Shown piece by piece: positions 1 through 8,503 of a stretch of 41,716 bases of DNA. Made by a program: the position numbers and the translations under genes. The notes below the pieces were generated by a model that searched no databases, was not told the DNA's origin, and worked only from the letters and a program-made list of their open reading frames with translations. Where the stretch lies: assembly GCA_026706075.1 (NCBI GenBank), contig JAPOZM010000027.1, positions 1 to 41,716 of the forward strand, written 5' to 3'. The first letter of the stretch is position 1. Every line of letters starts with the position of its first letter. The DNA comes from Gemmatimonadaceae bacterium (lineage in GTDB: Bacteria > Latescibacterota > UBA2968 > UBA8231).

Positions 1-1166
1 CCGATCACGGTCAGGAACACGGCGTCGGATCCCTGGTTGTCGTCCGGCCCGTACTCGAGCCGCAGGCCGTCGATCTCCATGGCGCCGGCATCTCGCACCG
101 CGTGGAGGAGGCACTCGCGACTCAGGTCGGGGCCGCAGGCCTCGAGACCGGCGACGGCCAGGCGTCCGGCCAGATAGCCTTCCAGCGAGACGAACCCGGG
201 TTCCGCCCGGGGGTCGTACCCGGAGAGGGCCCTGTGGTAGCGAGCCACCACGGGGATGCTCTCGTCGTCGGGGGGAGGGACCACCTGGGTCACGTACACG
301 CCGGCCCCGTCGGGCCCCAGCTCCCTGGCCAGGGCGTTGCTCCCCACGAAGGAGACCGTCATGAACACCGGGTCCAGCTCCCGCCGCACCAGCTCCATGG
401 TCTTGACCACCGGCAGGTAGGAGCCGATCAGGATCACCGCTTCCGGCCTGGCCGCGGTGATCTCGAGGGCGGCTCCTTTCACGGCGCGGGTATTGCGCGG
501 GTAGTGGGCGGCCGCGGCCGGCTCCAGGCCCCGGCGCTCCAGGGCGAGTCGGGCGCCCTCCAGCCCGTTCAGGCCGAAGGAGTCATCCTGATAGAGGACG
601 GCGACGCGGGTGATCCCCAGATCCTCGGTGAGCCGCGCCACCATCTCCTCGGTCTCCTGGTAGTACGAGGCCCGGAGGTTGAGCACATGGTCCAGCTCCG
701 GGCCGCGGAGGAACTCGGCCCCCGTGAACGGGGCCAGGAAGGGAACCCCGGCCGCCCGGGCCAGGGGTGATGCGGCGCGGGACGTGGGTGTGCCCACCGC
801 TCCGATCAGCGCGAATACCCCTTCGTCTTCAATCAACCGTTGGGTGTTGACCGCGGCGAAGTCGGTCTCGTAGCCGTCGTCCAACGCCTTGAGCTTCAGC
901 TCGCGGCCATGGACGCCCCCGTCCTGGTTGGCCTCGTGGAAGGCCGCCTCGATTCCCAGGCGCATCGCCTGGCCCAGTTCCCGGGCCGGCCCGGTGAGAG
1001 CGGCCGACTGACCAAAGAGGACATGGTCGTCGGAGAACCCGGGGTCCTCGCGGCCTTCTCCCTGCGGCGTTGTATCTGGCTCCGGGGCCTCCTGTCCGCC
1101 CAGGCAGGCCATCCCAAGGGTCGCCAGCAGCAACCCGGCCATCGCAACCGAACGCCGCACTCTCAC
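1..1166 (-). CDS. Periplasmic amino-acid-type ABC binding protein (partial)
   Basis: The reading frame runs off the left edge, so the C-terminus is missing. The translation fits the type 1 periplasmic binding fold of branched-chain amino acid receptors: FGQSAALTGPARELGQ near the mature N-terminus, then HEANQDGGVHGRELKL, then IGAVGTPTSRAASPLA. Later segments VAVLYQDDSFGLNGLEGA and VILIGSYLPVV match the second lobe. I chose the GTG at 1166 because it gives a basic leader (VRVRRS) plus a hydrophobic stretch ending in LGMAC, a plausible lipobox; an in-frame ATG lies at 1142. The protein probably sits at the membrane outer face and binds a small amide or amino acid, but no permease or ATPase gene is visible here. 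The next gene on the same strand is an M20 amidohydrolase, so ligand release by hydrolysis is a possible link (inference). Confidence 0.8.
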   Translation of the reverse strand, partial: MRVRRSVAMAGLLLATLGMACLGGQEAPEPDTTPQGEGREDPGFSDDHVLFGQSAALTGPARELGQAMRLGIEAAFHEANQDGGVHGRELKLKALDDGYETDFAAVNTQRLIEDEGVFALIGAVGTPTSRAASPLARAAGVPFLAPFTGAEFLRGPELDHVLNLRASYYQETEEMVARLTEDLGITRVAVLYQDDSFGLNGLEGARLALERRGLEPAAAAHYPRNTRAVKGAALEITAARPEAVILIGSYLPVVKTMELVRRELDPVFMTVSFVGSNALARELGPDGAGVYVTQVVPPPDDESIPVVARYHRALSGYDPRAEPGFVSLEGYLAGRLAVAGLEACGPDLSRECLLHAVRDAGAMEIDGLRLEYGPDDNQGSDAVFLTVI

Positions 1167-1301
1167 CGGCCCATTCTGGCAGAGCACTGCCTCTTCTCCT
1201 GCGGGGAAAGGCCGCGGCGCGGATCGTCGTGCAGATCGCCGAGGCCCTGGCCGCCGACGGGGCGCCAGGGATCCTGAGGCCGCCTCTCCGGCGGATCTTC
1301 C

Positions 1302-2444
1302 TCAGCTCTCTCCCCGCACGCAGACGTGGTCGATGAAGCGCTCGTACAGATCGACCCCCTTGCGCAGCTGATCGATCCGCACCCACTCGTCCACGGTGTG
1401 GGCCTGGGCGATGTTGCCGGGCCCGAGCACGACCAGGTCGCGCATCTTCTCGCGGAAGGCGAGGCCGTCGGTGCCGTAGGCCACGGTCGTCGGCTTGCGG
1501 GTGCCGGTCAGGCGCAGGGCGGTGCGCACGATGGGGGCGTCCGGCGGGGTGTAGACGGGCTCGCCGGGGAACCGGACCTCCACCTTCAGGCCGCACTCCC
1601 TGGCCTTGGCCCTGGTGCGTTCCAGCAGCCGCGTCGGGTCGATGCCGGGCATGAGGCGGTAGCTCACGGTGCAGACGCTGCGCACCGGCGAGATGTTGGT
1701 GGCCACGTTGCCGTCGTTGATGCCGATGCTCCACTCCGAGTGGGGCGGTGAGAACTCCTCGTTGCGGTAGCGCTTCGAGGAGAGCACCAGATCGTTGATC
1801 TTCCTCATCTCCACCAGGAAGGGGATCATGGCGAGGTTGGCGTTGACCCCCTTCAGGGTGCTGGTGTGGGCGGCGCGCCCGCTGGCGGTGGCGCGGATCG
1901 CCATGGAGCCCTTGTGGGCGTAGACCACGCGCAGCAGGGTGGGCTCGCAGATCACCCCGTACCCGGAGCTGGCCTCGTCGAAGAGCTTCGACTTGCGGGT
2001 CACCTCCCGGGCGCCGCGGGCCTGCACCTCCTCGTCGGCGGTGACCACGATGAACAGCGGCTGCTTCAGGTCCTGGGCGCGGAACCTGGCAGCGGCGCAG
2101 ATCGAGGCCGCCAGGGGGCCCTTCATGTCGCAGGCGCCGCGGCCGTGGAGCTTGTCCCCGGCGATGCGGGCCTGGTAGGGGTCCTGCTTCCAGCCGTCCT
2201 CGAGGGCCGCGGGCACCACGTCGTCGTGGCTCATCAGCGTCAGCCCGCCGCCGCCTTTCCCCAGGCGGCCGACGACGCAGAGCTTGTCCACGCCCCGGTC
2301 GTCGGTGTAGGGCAGGCGCTCCACCTCGAACTTCAGCGACCTCAGAATCGCGGCGACCCGTTCGGTGACGGGGACGTTGCTCAGGCGGCTCTCGGATCTG
2401 TAGCTTACGAGCTCTTTCGTCAGTTCCACGACATCGAGTTTCAT
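1302..2444 (-). CDS. M20 family metallohydrolase, ArgE/DapE-like
   Basis: A 380-residue cytosolic-looking zinc amidohydrolase. It has the M20 landmarks in order: MSHDDVV (H73, D75), GRGACDMKG (metal Asp106), TADEEVQ (general base Glu138 and metal Glu139), CEPT, the dimerisation-domain HTSTLKG segment, and the terminal metal His349 in AQAHTVDEW. The GPGNxAxAHTxDE ending resembles acetylornithine deacetylase and succinyl-diaminopimelate desuccinylase, so an N-acyl amino acid or dipeptide is the likely substrate; the exact one cannot be read. The ATG at 2444 is chosen because everything upstream in the open frame is unlike the family. It lies 135 bp upstream of the binding-protein gene on the same strand, and its 5' end faces the plus-strand operon starting at 2529. 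Confidence 0.88.
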   Translation of the reverse strand: MKLDVVELTKELVSYRSESRLSNVPVTERVAAILRSLKFEVERLPYTDDRGVDKLCVVGRLGKGGGGLTLMSHDDVVPAALEDGWKQDPYQARIAGDKLHGRGACDMKGPLAASICAAARFRAQDLKQPLFIVVTADEEVQARGAREVTRKSKLFDEASSGYGVICEPTLLRVVYAHKGSMAIRATASGRAAHTSTLKGVNANLAMIPFLVEMRKINDLVLSSKRYRNEEFSPPHSEWSIGINDGNVATNISPVRSVCTVSYRLMPGIDPTRLLERTRAKARECGLKVEVRFPGEPVYTPPDAPIVRTALRLTGTRKPTTVAYGTDGLAFREKMRDLVVLGPGNIAQAHTVDEWVRIDQLRKGVDLYERFIDHVCVRGES

Positions 2445-2491
2445 TCGGATCCAGCTCGGTTGCAGGTGGGAAATGCGAGCGGGGCAAGGTA

Positions 2492-2513
2492 GCTCCCGCC
2501 CTTGGGGCGGAGC
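2492..2513 (+). promoter_or_regulatory. Leader hairpin just before a Shine-Dalgarno
   Basis: GCTCCCGCCC and GGGCGGAGC pair across a TTG loop with one bulged C, giving a nine-pair stem. The strong AAGGAGG of the next gene begins at 2514, one base after the stem. The position suggests an influence on translation initiation, but no ligand-binding fold or alternative structure was recognised. Confidence 0.35.
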
Positions 2514-2528
2514 AAGGAGGAGGTGGCC

Positions 2529-3536
2529 GTGAACCGGCCGCCCGAAACGGCAGTCATCGTGCGCGAGGAGCGACTGCTGGCCTTTGCCGTCGCCTGCTTC
2601 GAGAAGGCCGGATCGCCGCCCGCCCAGGCGCGCGCCGTGGCCCGGCTTCTCGTCGACTCCGACCTGCGCGGCGTCCGCAGCCACGGCTGCCGCGCCCTCG
2701 ACGGCTACTGCGCCTCCCTGGCGTCCGGCCTGCTCAACCCCGACCCCCGTCCCTCCGTCATCCGCGAGACCCCGGCCGTGGCTGCCCTCGACGGCGACGG
2801 CGGCCTCGGGTACGTGCCGATGCTGGAGGCCACGGACCTGGCCGTCGACCGGGCACGGGAGCTGGGCCTGGGCATGGCCACGGTGCGCTCCATCGGCCAC
2901 TACGGCTCGGCCGGCCACTACTGCCGCCGGGCCGCGGCCGCCGGCTGCATCGGGTTCTCGGTGCAGGGACCGCGGGGGCTCGGCAACGCCGCCGGCGACG
3001 ACCCGAAGCCGCAGCTGGCCTACTACGGCAACCCGCCGATCTGCTTCGCCCTGCCGGGGGGAGAGACGCCGGGGGTTGTCCTCGACGCGGCCACCCGCAT
3101 CCTCGCCGACTACCAGAAGGGAGCGGAGTTCGACGCCCTGATCCCCATGATCCCGGCGGCCTTCTTCAAGAGTGTCGGCTACACCGCGGTGGCCGCCCTC
3201 ATGGGCGGCGGCCTGGCCGGGATCACGGAGGCCGACGCGGCCACCGCCGAACGCTGGCCGAAGGCGACCAGCGGCGGCACGATCCTGGCCATCCACGTGG
3301 GCTCGGCGGTCTCGGAGGAAGCCTTCCGCGCCGAGGTGGACCGCATGGTCCGCGACGTGGCCGCCACGTACGAGCCCTTCCCCGGCCATGACCGGGCCCT
3401 GCTGCCCGGCGCCATCGAGGCCGAGCGCTTCGAGCGCTACCGCCGCGACGGCATCCCCTTCGGCCCGCCGGAGCAGGAGTCGGTGCGCGGCGCCGGCGCC
3501 CGTCTCGGCGTGCCCCTTCCCTGGGACGAGGACTGA
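2529..3536 (+). CDS. Ldh2-family malate/lactate/ureidoglycolate-type dehydrogenase
   Basis: A 335-residue NAD(P)-dependent 2-hydroxyacid dehydrogenase of the Ldh2 (YlbC/YbiC/ComC) family. The family signature is clear: SDLRGVRSHGCRAL near residues 40-55, DGDGGLGYVP, then SIGHYGSAGHYCRRAAAAGCIGF. C-terminal KSVGYTAVAALMGG and the HVGSAVSEEAFRAEVDRM segment are also typical. The length is normal for the family. The GTG at 2529 is chosen because AAGGAGG lies five to ten bases upstream; a TTG at 2502 in the same frame is less likely. Its stop overlaps the ATG of the Gfo/Idh/MocA gene by one base, so this is the first gene of an operon handling a sugar acid or hydroxyacid. Substrate cannot be assigned. 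Confidence 0.88.
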   Translation: MNRPPETAVIVREERLLAFAVACFEKAGSPPAQARAVARLLVDSDLRGVRSHGCRALDGYCASLASGLLNPDPRPSVIRETPAVAALDGDGGLGYVPMLEATDLAVDRARELGLGMATVRSIGHYGSAGHYCRRAAAAGCIGFSVQGPRGLGNAAGDDPKPQLAYYGNPPICFALPGGETPGVVLDAATRILADYQKGAEFDALIPMIPAAFFKSVGYTAVAALMGGGLAGITEADAATAERWPKATSGGTILAIHVGSAVSEEAFRAEVDRMVRDVAATYEPFPGHDRALLPGAIEAERFERYRRDGIPFGPPEQESVRGAGARLGVPLPWDED

Positions 3537-4660
3537 TGGCGGACCGCATCCGCTTCGGCATCATCGGCGCCGCCGGCCGGGGCAACAGCTTCGTGCAGGC
3601 CCTGAGCGCCAATCCCGCCACCGAGCTGACGGCGCTCTGCGACGTGCGCCAGGAGCCGCTGGAGGCCAACGCCGCCGACCTCGGCGTCGAGCACGCCTTC
3701 ACCGACGCCGGCGAGCTGCTCGACTCCGGCGCCGTGGACGCCGTCATCCTCGGCACGCCCATGCCGTTCCACGCGCCCCACGCGGTCCTGGCCCTCGAGC
3801 GCGGCATCCACGTGCTGAGCGAGGTCACCGCCGGGGTCTCCATCGAGGAGTGCCGGGACCTTGTGCGCGCCGCCCGCCGCAGCACGGCGACCTACATGAT
3901 GGCCGAGAACTTCACCTACATGAAGCCGAACGTCCTCGTGCGAGAGCTCTCGCGGCGGGGGCTCTTCGGCGACCCTTACTACGGCGAGGGCGCCTACATC
4001 CACCAGCTCCGCGGACTCAACGAGGCGACCCCCTGGCGCCGCCGCTGGCAGACCGGCGTCAACGGCTGCACCTACCCGACCCACAGCCTCGGCCCGGTCT
4101 ACCAGTGGTTCAATGCCGGGAGCGCGCGCCCCGACCGCGTCACCGCCGTCTGCGCCATGGGTACCGGCCACCACTACCTCGACCCCCGGGGCGACCGCTA
4201 CGAGATGGAGGACTCGGTGACGATGATGTGCCGCATGACCAGCGGCGGCCTCGTGCAGATCCGCGTCGACATGCTCTCGGACCGGCCCCACCACACGGCC
4301 CGCTACGCCCTGCAGGGCACGGACGGCGCCTACGAGTCCGGCGACGGCCACGAGGCCGAGCCCAAGGTTTGGCTGCGCTCCCGCAACGAGGAGCAGAGGT
4401 GGGAGCCCCTGGCTGGCCTGGAGGAGGAGTTCCTGCCCGACTTCTGGAAGAGCCCGCCGCCCGAGGCCCTGCAGGCCGGCCACGGCGGCGGCGACTACTG
4501 GGAGGTGCAGGACTTCGTCGCCGCCATCCGCGGCGAGGTCGAGCCGGCCGTCGGCATCGACGCCGCCATGGACATGACCCTGCCCGGCCTGGCGAGCCAG
4601 CAGTCGATCACCGAAGGATCGACGTGGGTCGCCGTTCCCGATCCCCGCAACTGGACCTGA
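3536..4660 (+). CDS. Gfo/Idh/MocA family protein without the EKP lysine
   Basis: A 374-residue protein with an N-terminal Rossmann fold (FGIIGAAGRGNSF, then LCDVR at the end of beta-2) and the alpha/beta C-terminal domain of the family (VYQWFNAG, DSVTMMCRMTSGGLVQIRVD, DYWEVQDFVAAIRG). The usual Glu-Lys-Pro catalytic motif is replaced by E96-V97-T98 (LSEVTAGVS), so the normal proton-relay lysine is absent. Some family members without that lysine, such as GH109-type enzymes, use bound NAD for elimination chemistry rather than simple oxidoreduction; whether that applies here is inference. It is translationally coupled to the Ldh2 gene upstream, and a GAGGAG spanning its stop codon serves the next gene. 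Confidence 0.88.
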   Translation: MADRIRFGIIGAAGRGNSFVQALSANPATELTALCDVRQEPLEANAADLGVEHAFTDAGELLDSGAVDAVILGTPMPFHAPHAVLALERGIHVLSEVTAGVSIEECRDLVRAARRSTATYMMAENFTYMKPNVLVRELSRRGLFGDPYYGEGAYIHQLRGLNEATPWRRRWQTGVNGCTYPTHSLGPVYQWFNAGSARPDRVTAVCAMGTGHHYLDPRGDRYEMEDSVTMMCRMTSGGLVQIRVDMLSDRPHHTARYALQGTDGAYESGDGHEAEPKVWLRSRNEEQRWEPLAGLEEEFLPDFWKSPPPEALQAGHGGGDYWEVQDFVAAIRGEVEPAVGIDAAMDMTLPGLASQQSITEGSTWVAVPDPRNWT

Positions 4661-4667
4661 GGAGACC

Positions 4668-6260
4668 ATGACCACCGAGCTTCCCCGGCTGGCCTTCTAC
4701 CACGACGGCCGCCATCCGCTGATCTACATGTACGAGCCCCCCATGCAGCGCGCCGAGTTCGAGCACGGGGTGGACGAGCTCATCGGCACGCCCGTGGACG
4801 CCCTCATGTTCTGCCTCGGCGACGGGCGCACCGTGCTCCACGACACCAAGGTCGGGGAGCTGTGGGGCCACAACGTCGACCGCTGGCCGCACCTGATCTT
4901 CCGCCGGGCCCACCAGAACGCCCGCCACCTGATCGACAGCGGCGACGACCCCATGCGGGTGATCTGCGAGCGCGCCCGGGCCAAGGGCCTGCCCGTGTAC
5001 CCGACGCTGCTGGTGCAGCAGGGGAGGGCCCCGCGCGAGGAGGACGTGCGCTGCTCCGACTTCCGCTTCGACAACGCCCACCTGGAGATCGGCGCCAAGA
5101 GCGGCGTCGACGAGTCGTGGAAGGGCCACAACTGCCTCGACTTCGCCCACGAGGAGGTGCGCCGGGAGCGCTTCGCCCTCGTCGAGGAGGCGGTGCGGGA
5201 CTACCCGGTGGACGGCTTCGAGCTGCAGCTCAACTACCAGCCCTGGTACTTCCACCCCGACGAGGTCGCCGACGGGCGGCAGGTGATGACGGAGTGGATC
5301 CGGCAGGTCTCCGAGACCGTGCGCGGCAGCGGCGAGGGCCGGCGCCTGGCCGTGCGCGTGCCCACCAGCCTCCAGGGCTGCCACGACATCGGCCTCGACC
5401 TGGCCGGCTGGATGGGGGAGGGCCTGGTGGACATCGTCATCGGCCAGACCTTCCACGGGCCGGAGCTGGTCGACTGCAACGCCGACTACCGGGAGCTGGT
5501 GAGCGAGGCGAAGGGCCGTGACGTGCACCTCCTGGCCACGGTTCAGAGCCTGGTCGACTCCGACCGGCTCAACCAGGCGCCGATCGAGATGATCCGCGCC
5601 TGCGCCAACAACTACTGGGAGCAGGGCGTCGACGGCCTCTACCTCGGGCACTGGTTCGGCTGCTGGCCCTACAAGGCCGACTTCTACGAGAAACTGCGCG
5701 AGCTGCCCCACCCGGAGATCATGGCGCCGAAGGACAAGTACTACTACGTGCCCACCGGCACGCACCGGTACCCCAACCCCGAGCTGGAGCCGGGGGCCCG
5801 CTGCCCGCTGCCGGCGGAGTTGTCCGAGGGAGAGCCGCTGCCCATCCCTCTCCAGGTTTCCGACGACCTGCCGCGCTGGCACGCCGACGGCCGCGTCCAC
5901 GAGGTGATCCTGCGCCTGCGTCTGCTCAACGCCACCGAGACCGACGTGGTGCGCATGCGCCTCAATGGGCGCGAGCTGCCCGCCGAGGGCCTGCGCACCA
6001 TCAACGAGTCGTACCGCATGGGGGGGCCGCGCTACCGCACCGGCACCTGCTACTGGTTCATCTACCGGCTCGGGCCCGACGACTGGCCGCGGAAGGGGGC
6101 CAACGAGATCGAGGTGGAGCTCGTGAAGCGCGAGCCGCAGGTGATCCCGCCCCTGGTCCTGCGCGACGTGGAGCTGGAGGTCCACTATCTCATGGGCCGC
6201 CACTTCCACCGCGGCTTCGTCGACCGCGACCTGGGCCCCTGGAACACGGGCGTCACCTGA
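4668..6260 (+). CDS. TIM-barrel hydrolase-like protein, paralogue A
   Basis: A 530-residue protein with no signal peptide. It is plainly related to the genes at 6272-7735 and 13753-15345. Shared landmarks are an N-terminal YMYEPPM segment, DRWPHLIFRRAHQNARHLIDSG, a beta-strand ending DGFELQL (residues about 184-190), WMGEGLVDIVIGQTF, and GVDGLYLGHWF. The pattern looks like an (alpha/beta)8 barrel of the GHL10 or COG1649 type, followed from about residue 400 by a beta-sandwich (LRLRLLNATETDVVRMRLNG). The usual acidic GVELD motif is DGFELQ here, so the candidate catalytic acid differs from the paralogues. It follows the Gfo/Idh/MocA gene after 7 bp. A carbohydrate substrate is inferred from context only. 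Confidence 0.8.
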   Translation: MTTELPRLAFYHDGRHPLIYMYEPPMQRAEFEHGVDELIGTPVDALMFCLGDGRTVLHDTKVGELWGHNVDRWPHLIFRRAHQNARHLIDSGDDPMRVICERARAKGLPVYPTLLVQQGRAPREEDVRCSDFRFDNAHLEIGAKSGVDESWKGHNCLDFAHEEVRRERFALVEEAVRDYPVDGFELQLNYQPWYFHPDEVADGRQVMTEWIRQVSETVRGSGEGRRLAVRVPTSLQGCHDIGLDLAGWMGEGLVDIVIGQTFHGPELVDCNADYRELVSEAKGRDVHLLATVQSLVDSDRLNQAPIEMIRACANNYWEQGVDGLYLGHWFGCWPYKADFYEKLRELPHPEIMAPKDKYYYVPTGTHRYPNPELEPGARCPLPAELSEGEPLPIPLQVSDDLPRWHADGRVHEVILRLRLLNATETDVVRMRLNGRELPAEGLRTINESYRMGGPRYRTGTCYWFIYRLGPDDWPRKGANEIEVELVKREPQVIPPLVLRDVELEVHYLMGRHFHRGFVDRDLGPWNTGVT

Positions 6261-6271
6261 AGGAGGCTTCC

Positions 6272-7735
6272 ATGCGCCAGCGCCGCACCATCTACTTCAA
6301 CGACGCCCGCCACTACTACCTCTTCGTCCACGAGCCGCCCATGCGCCTGGAGGACGCCTGGGCCCCCGTGGACGAGGTGGCCGACACCGGCGTCGACACC
6401 TTCGTCTACGGCATGGCCCGCGACGACGGCTGGTTCTACCCCTCCAAGGTCGGCCTGCCCTTCGGCCAGGACATGCAGGGCGGCTTCGAGCAGTGCGCCT
6501 ACTGGCGGGTGTGGCACAACATGCAGAGCCTCATCGACCGCGGCCTCGACCCGCTGCAGGTCCTCGTCGACCGGGCCCACGAGCGCGGCATGGACTTCAT
6601 CGCGTCCCTGCGCATGGGCGCCTACGCCGGCCTGCCCAAGGAGGTCTCGCCCCGCGAGGGGGGTCCGGGCATGGCGCAGGAGGACGTGCGCGACTTCATG
6701 CTGCGCGGCGTCACCGAGCTGGCCTCCGACTACGACACCGAGGGCGTGGAGCTGGACTTCGCCGCCGCCCCGGGGGGCACCGCCTTCTGGTTTCCGCAGG
6801 AGGAGGCGGAAGCCAAGGGGCCGGTGATGACGGAGTGGCTCCGGCGGGCGTCCGAGGCGGTGCGCAGCCGCCCGGGGAAGGACGCCGGCATCGTCGGCGC
6901 CCGGGTCTATCCCACGGCGGACATCAACCGCAAGACCGGCCTCGAGGTGGAGCGCTGGCTCGAGGAAGGGCTGGTGGACTACCTCGTGCCCATGGTCTAC
7001 GCCCACATGATCCTCGACTCCGCCATGCCGGTGGAGTGGCTCGTGGAGGCGGCCCACGACCGGGATGTCTCCGTGTACTACATGCTGCACCCCTACTACG
7101 CCGACGAGAGCCGTCGCTTCAACGCCCGGCAGTATCCCTCGCCGTCGATGTTCCGCGCGGCGGCGGCCAACGCCTGGCGCCTGGGGGTGGACGGTCTCTA
7201 CACCTGGTTCATGTCCTGGCCCCTGGGCGACCAGGAGCGTTCCGTCCTCGGTCAGCTCTCCGGGCCCGAGCAGATCGCCGAGGGCGGCAAGCACTACTTC
7301 CTGCGGCGCCGCACCGAGGTGGACTACGTGCAGGGCTTCGACTACCCCTCCCACCTGCCCGTCTCGATCGATCCCGCCGCCGACCTCGGCCGCATGCACC
7401 AGATCCCCCTGACGATCGCCGACGACGTGGAGGGCAACGCCCGCATCGGCTCCACCCGCCTGCGTCTGTGCTTCAACGACCTGGTGCGGGACGACCGGCT
7501 GGAGGTCCGCCTCAACGGGGAGGCGGTCTCCCTCGAAGGCGCGCGGCGCAGCCCCATGCAGTCGGTCGCTCCTTACGCCGGGATGTGGCTGGAGATCGAG
7601 GTCGACCGGACAGCCCTGCGGCAGGGGGCGAACCGGCTGGAGATCGGCCTGCTTGAGCGGCCCTCGGACCTGCGCAGCAAGGTGGGGATCGAGGACGTGG
7701 AGCTGGTCGTCGACTACGGCACCTGGGACCGATGA
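6272..7735 (+). CDS. TIM-barrel hydrolase-like protein, paralogue B
   Basis: A 487-residue relative of the preceding protein, starting after a strong AAGGAGG. It shares FVHEPPMRLEDAWAPVDEV at the N-terminus, a candidate catalytic strand EGVELDFAAAP, WLEEGLVDYLVPMVYAHM and GVDGLYTWFMSWP, with a C-terminal beta-sandwich (RLRLCFNDLVRDDRLEVRLNG). Unlike paralogue A it keeps the acidic VELD. Adjacent paralogues that differ at this position suggest tandem duplication followed by division of labour. No secretion signal is visible, so the substrate is probably an imported oligosaccharide or glycoside (inference). The last four bases overlap the acetyltransferase gene. Confidence 0.8.
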   Translation: MRQRRTIYFNDARHYYLFVHEPPMRLEDAWAPVDEVADTGVDTFVYGMARDDGWFYPSKVGLPFGQDMQGGFEQCAYWRVWHNMQSLIDRGLDPLQVLVDRAHERGMDFIASLRMGAYAGLPKEVSPREGGPGMAQEDVRDFMLRGVTELASDYDTEGVELDFAAAPGGTAFWFPQEEAEAKGPVMTEWLRRASEAVRSRPGKDAGIVGARVYPTADINRKTGLEVERWLEEGLVDYLVPMVYAHMILDSAMPVEWLVEAAHDRDVSVYYMLHPYYADESRRFNARQYPSPSMFRAAAANAWRLGVDGLYTWFMSWPLGDQERSVLGQLSGPEQIAEGGKHYFLRRRTEVDYVQGFDYPSHLPVSIDPAADLGRMHQIPLTIADDVEGNARIGSTRLRLCFNDLVRDDRLEVRLNGEAVSLEGARRSPMQSVAPYAGMWLEIEVDRTALRQGANRLEIGLLERPSDLRSKVGIEDVELVVDYGTWDR

Positions 7736-8445
7736 ACGTCACGCGGGCCGACATCGCGAGCAGCCTGAGGGCCATGGGCCTGCAGGCCGGCGACCGGGTG
7801 ATGGTCCACAGCTCCCTGTCGAGCATGGGACACGTCGAGGGCGGAGCCGAAACGGTGGTGCAGGCCTTCCTGGATGTCCTCGGGCCTCAAGGCACCCTGA
7901 TGGTGCCGACCTTCACCCACAGCAGCTGCGAGTACTTCGACCCGCTGAAGTCACCCTCGCTCAACGGGGCCGTCACCGAAGCGGCGAGGCGGTTCCCCGG
8001 GGCGGTGCGGAGCCTCCACCCCACCCACGCGGTGACCGCCATCGGCCCCGACGCGGAGAGCCTGGTCGAGGACGACCTGAACCGCGGCGCCCTCGGCAAG
8101 GGCTGCGCGCTCGACCGCCTCATCAAGAAGGGGGGTCACATCTTCCTTCTCGGCGTGAGTCAGTCCTCGAACTCGTCGATCCACATCGGCGAGGACTACG
8201 CCGGCGCCGACCGCCACGGGAGGTTCACCCCGGAGAACCCCGGGGTGGTGATCCTGAACCATCCCGAGCACGGCGAGATGGAGGTCGCCCTGACGGAGAT
8301 GATGGGTCACACCCCCGCCTTCGACCGCATGGAGGAGTTGCTGCGGGGGCGCGGCCAGATCGTCGACGGCACGATCGGCGAGGCGAGGTGCCAGATGATG
8401 AAGGGGGAGGTGCTGCTGGCGGCGACGGTGGAGATCCTGGGGTAG
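7732..8445 (+). CDS. AAC(3)-fold N-acetyltransferase (Antibiotic_NAT family)
   Basis: A 237-residue member of the AAC(3)/YokD/FrbF acetyl-CoA-dependent N-acetyltransferase family. Landmarks in order are GDRVMVHSSLSSMGHVEGG, a GTLMVPTFTHSS strand, HPTHAVTAIGP with the His of the active site, GKGCALDRL, and LLGVSQSSNSSIHIGE. It is about 30 residues shorter than typical resistance enzymes. It overlaps paralogue B by ATGA, so it is the last gene of the sugar-type operon. Acetylation of an amino-sugar or amino-polyol intermediate is more plausible than aminoglycoside resistance, because nothing else here looks like a resistance locus. That function is inference. Confidence 0.87.
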   Translation: MNVTRADIASSLRAMGLQAGDRVMVHSSLSSMGHVEGGAETVVQAFLDVLGPQGTLMVPTFTHSSCEYFDPLKSPSLNGAVTEAARRFPGAVRSLHPTHAVTAIGPDAESLVEDDLNRGALGKGCALDRLIKKGGHIFLLGVSQSSNSSIHIGEDYAGADRHGRFTPENPGVVILNHPEHGEMEVALTEMMGHTPAFDRMEELLRGRGQIVDGTIGEARCQMMKGEVLLAATVEILG

Positions 8446-8503
8446 GTCCGGGGGGCAGGCAGACCTACCGTACGCGTCCACCACTGATAGAGAAGGCTTC
8501 CTC

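Noticed and set aside
1273..1287. CCGCC-TCTCC-GGCGG hairpin downstream of the first M20 gene as a terminator
   Set aside because: The stem is only five bases and has no T run; in this GC-rich sequence such stems are frequent by chance.
829..2487. Long minus-strand frame across the binding-protein and M20 genes
   Set aside because: Arg/Pro-rich shadow; the real frames carry the lipobox, type 1 binding-protein and M20 motifs.
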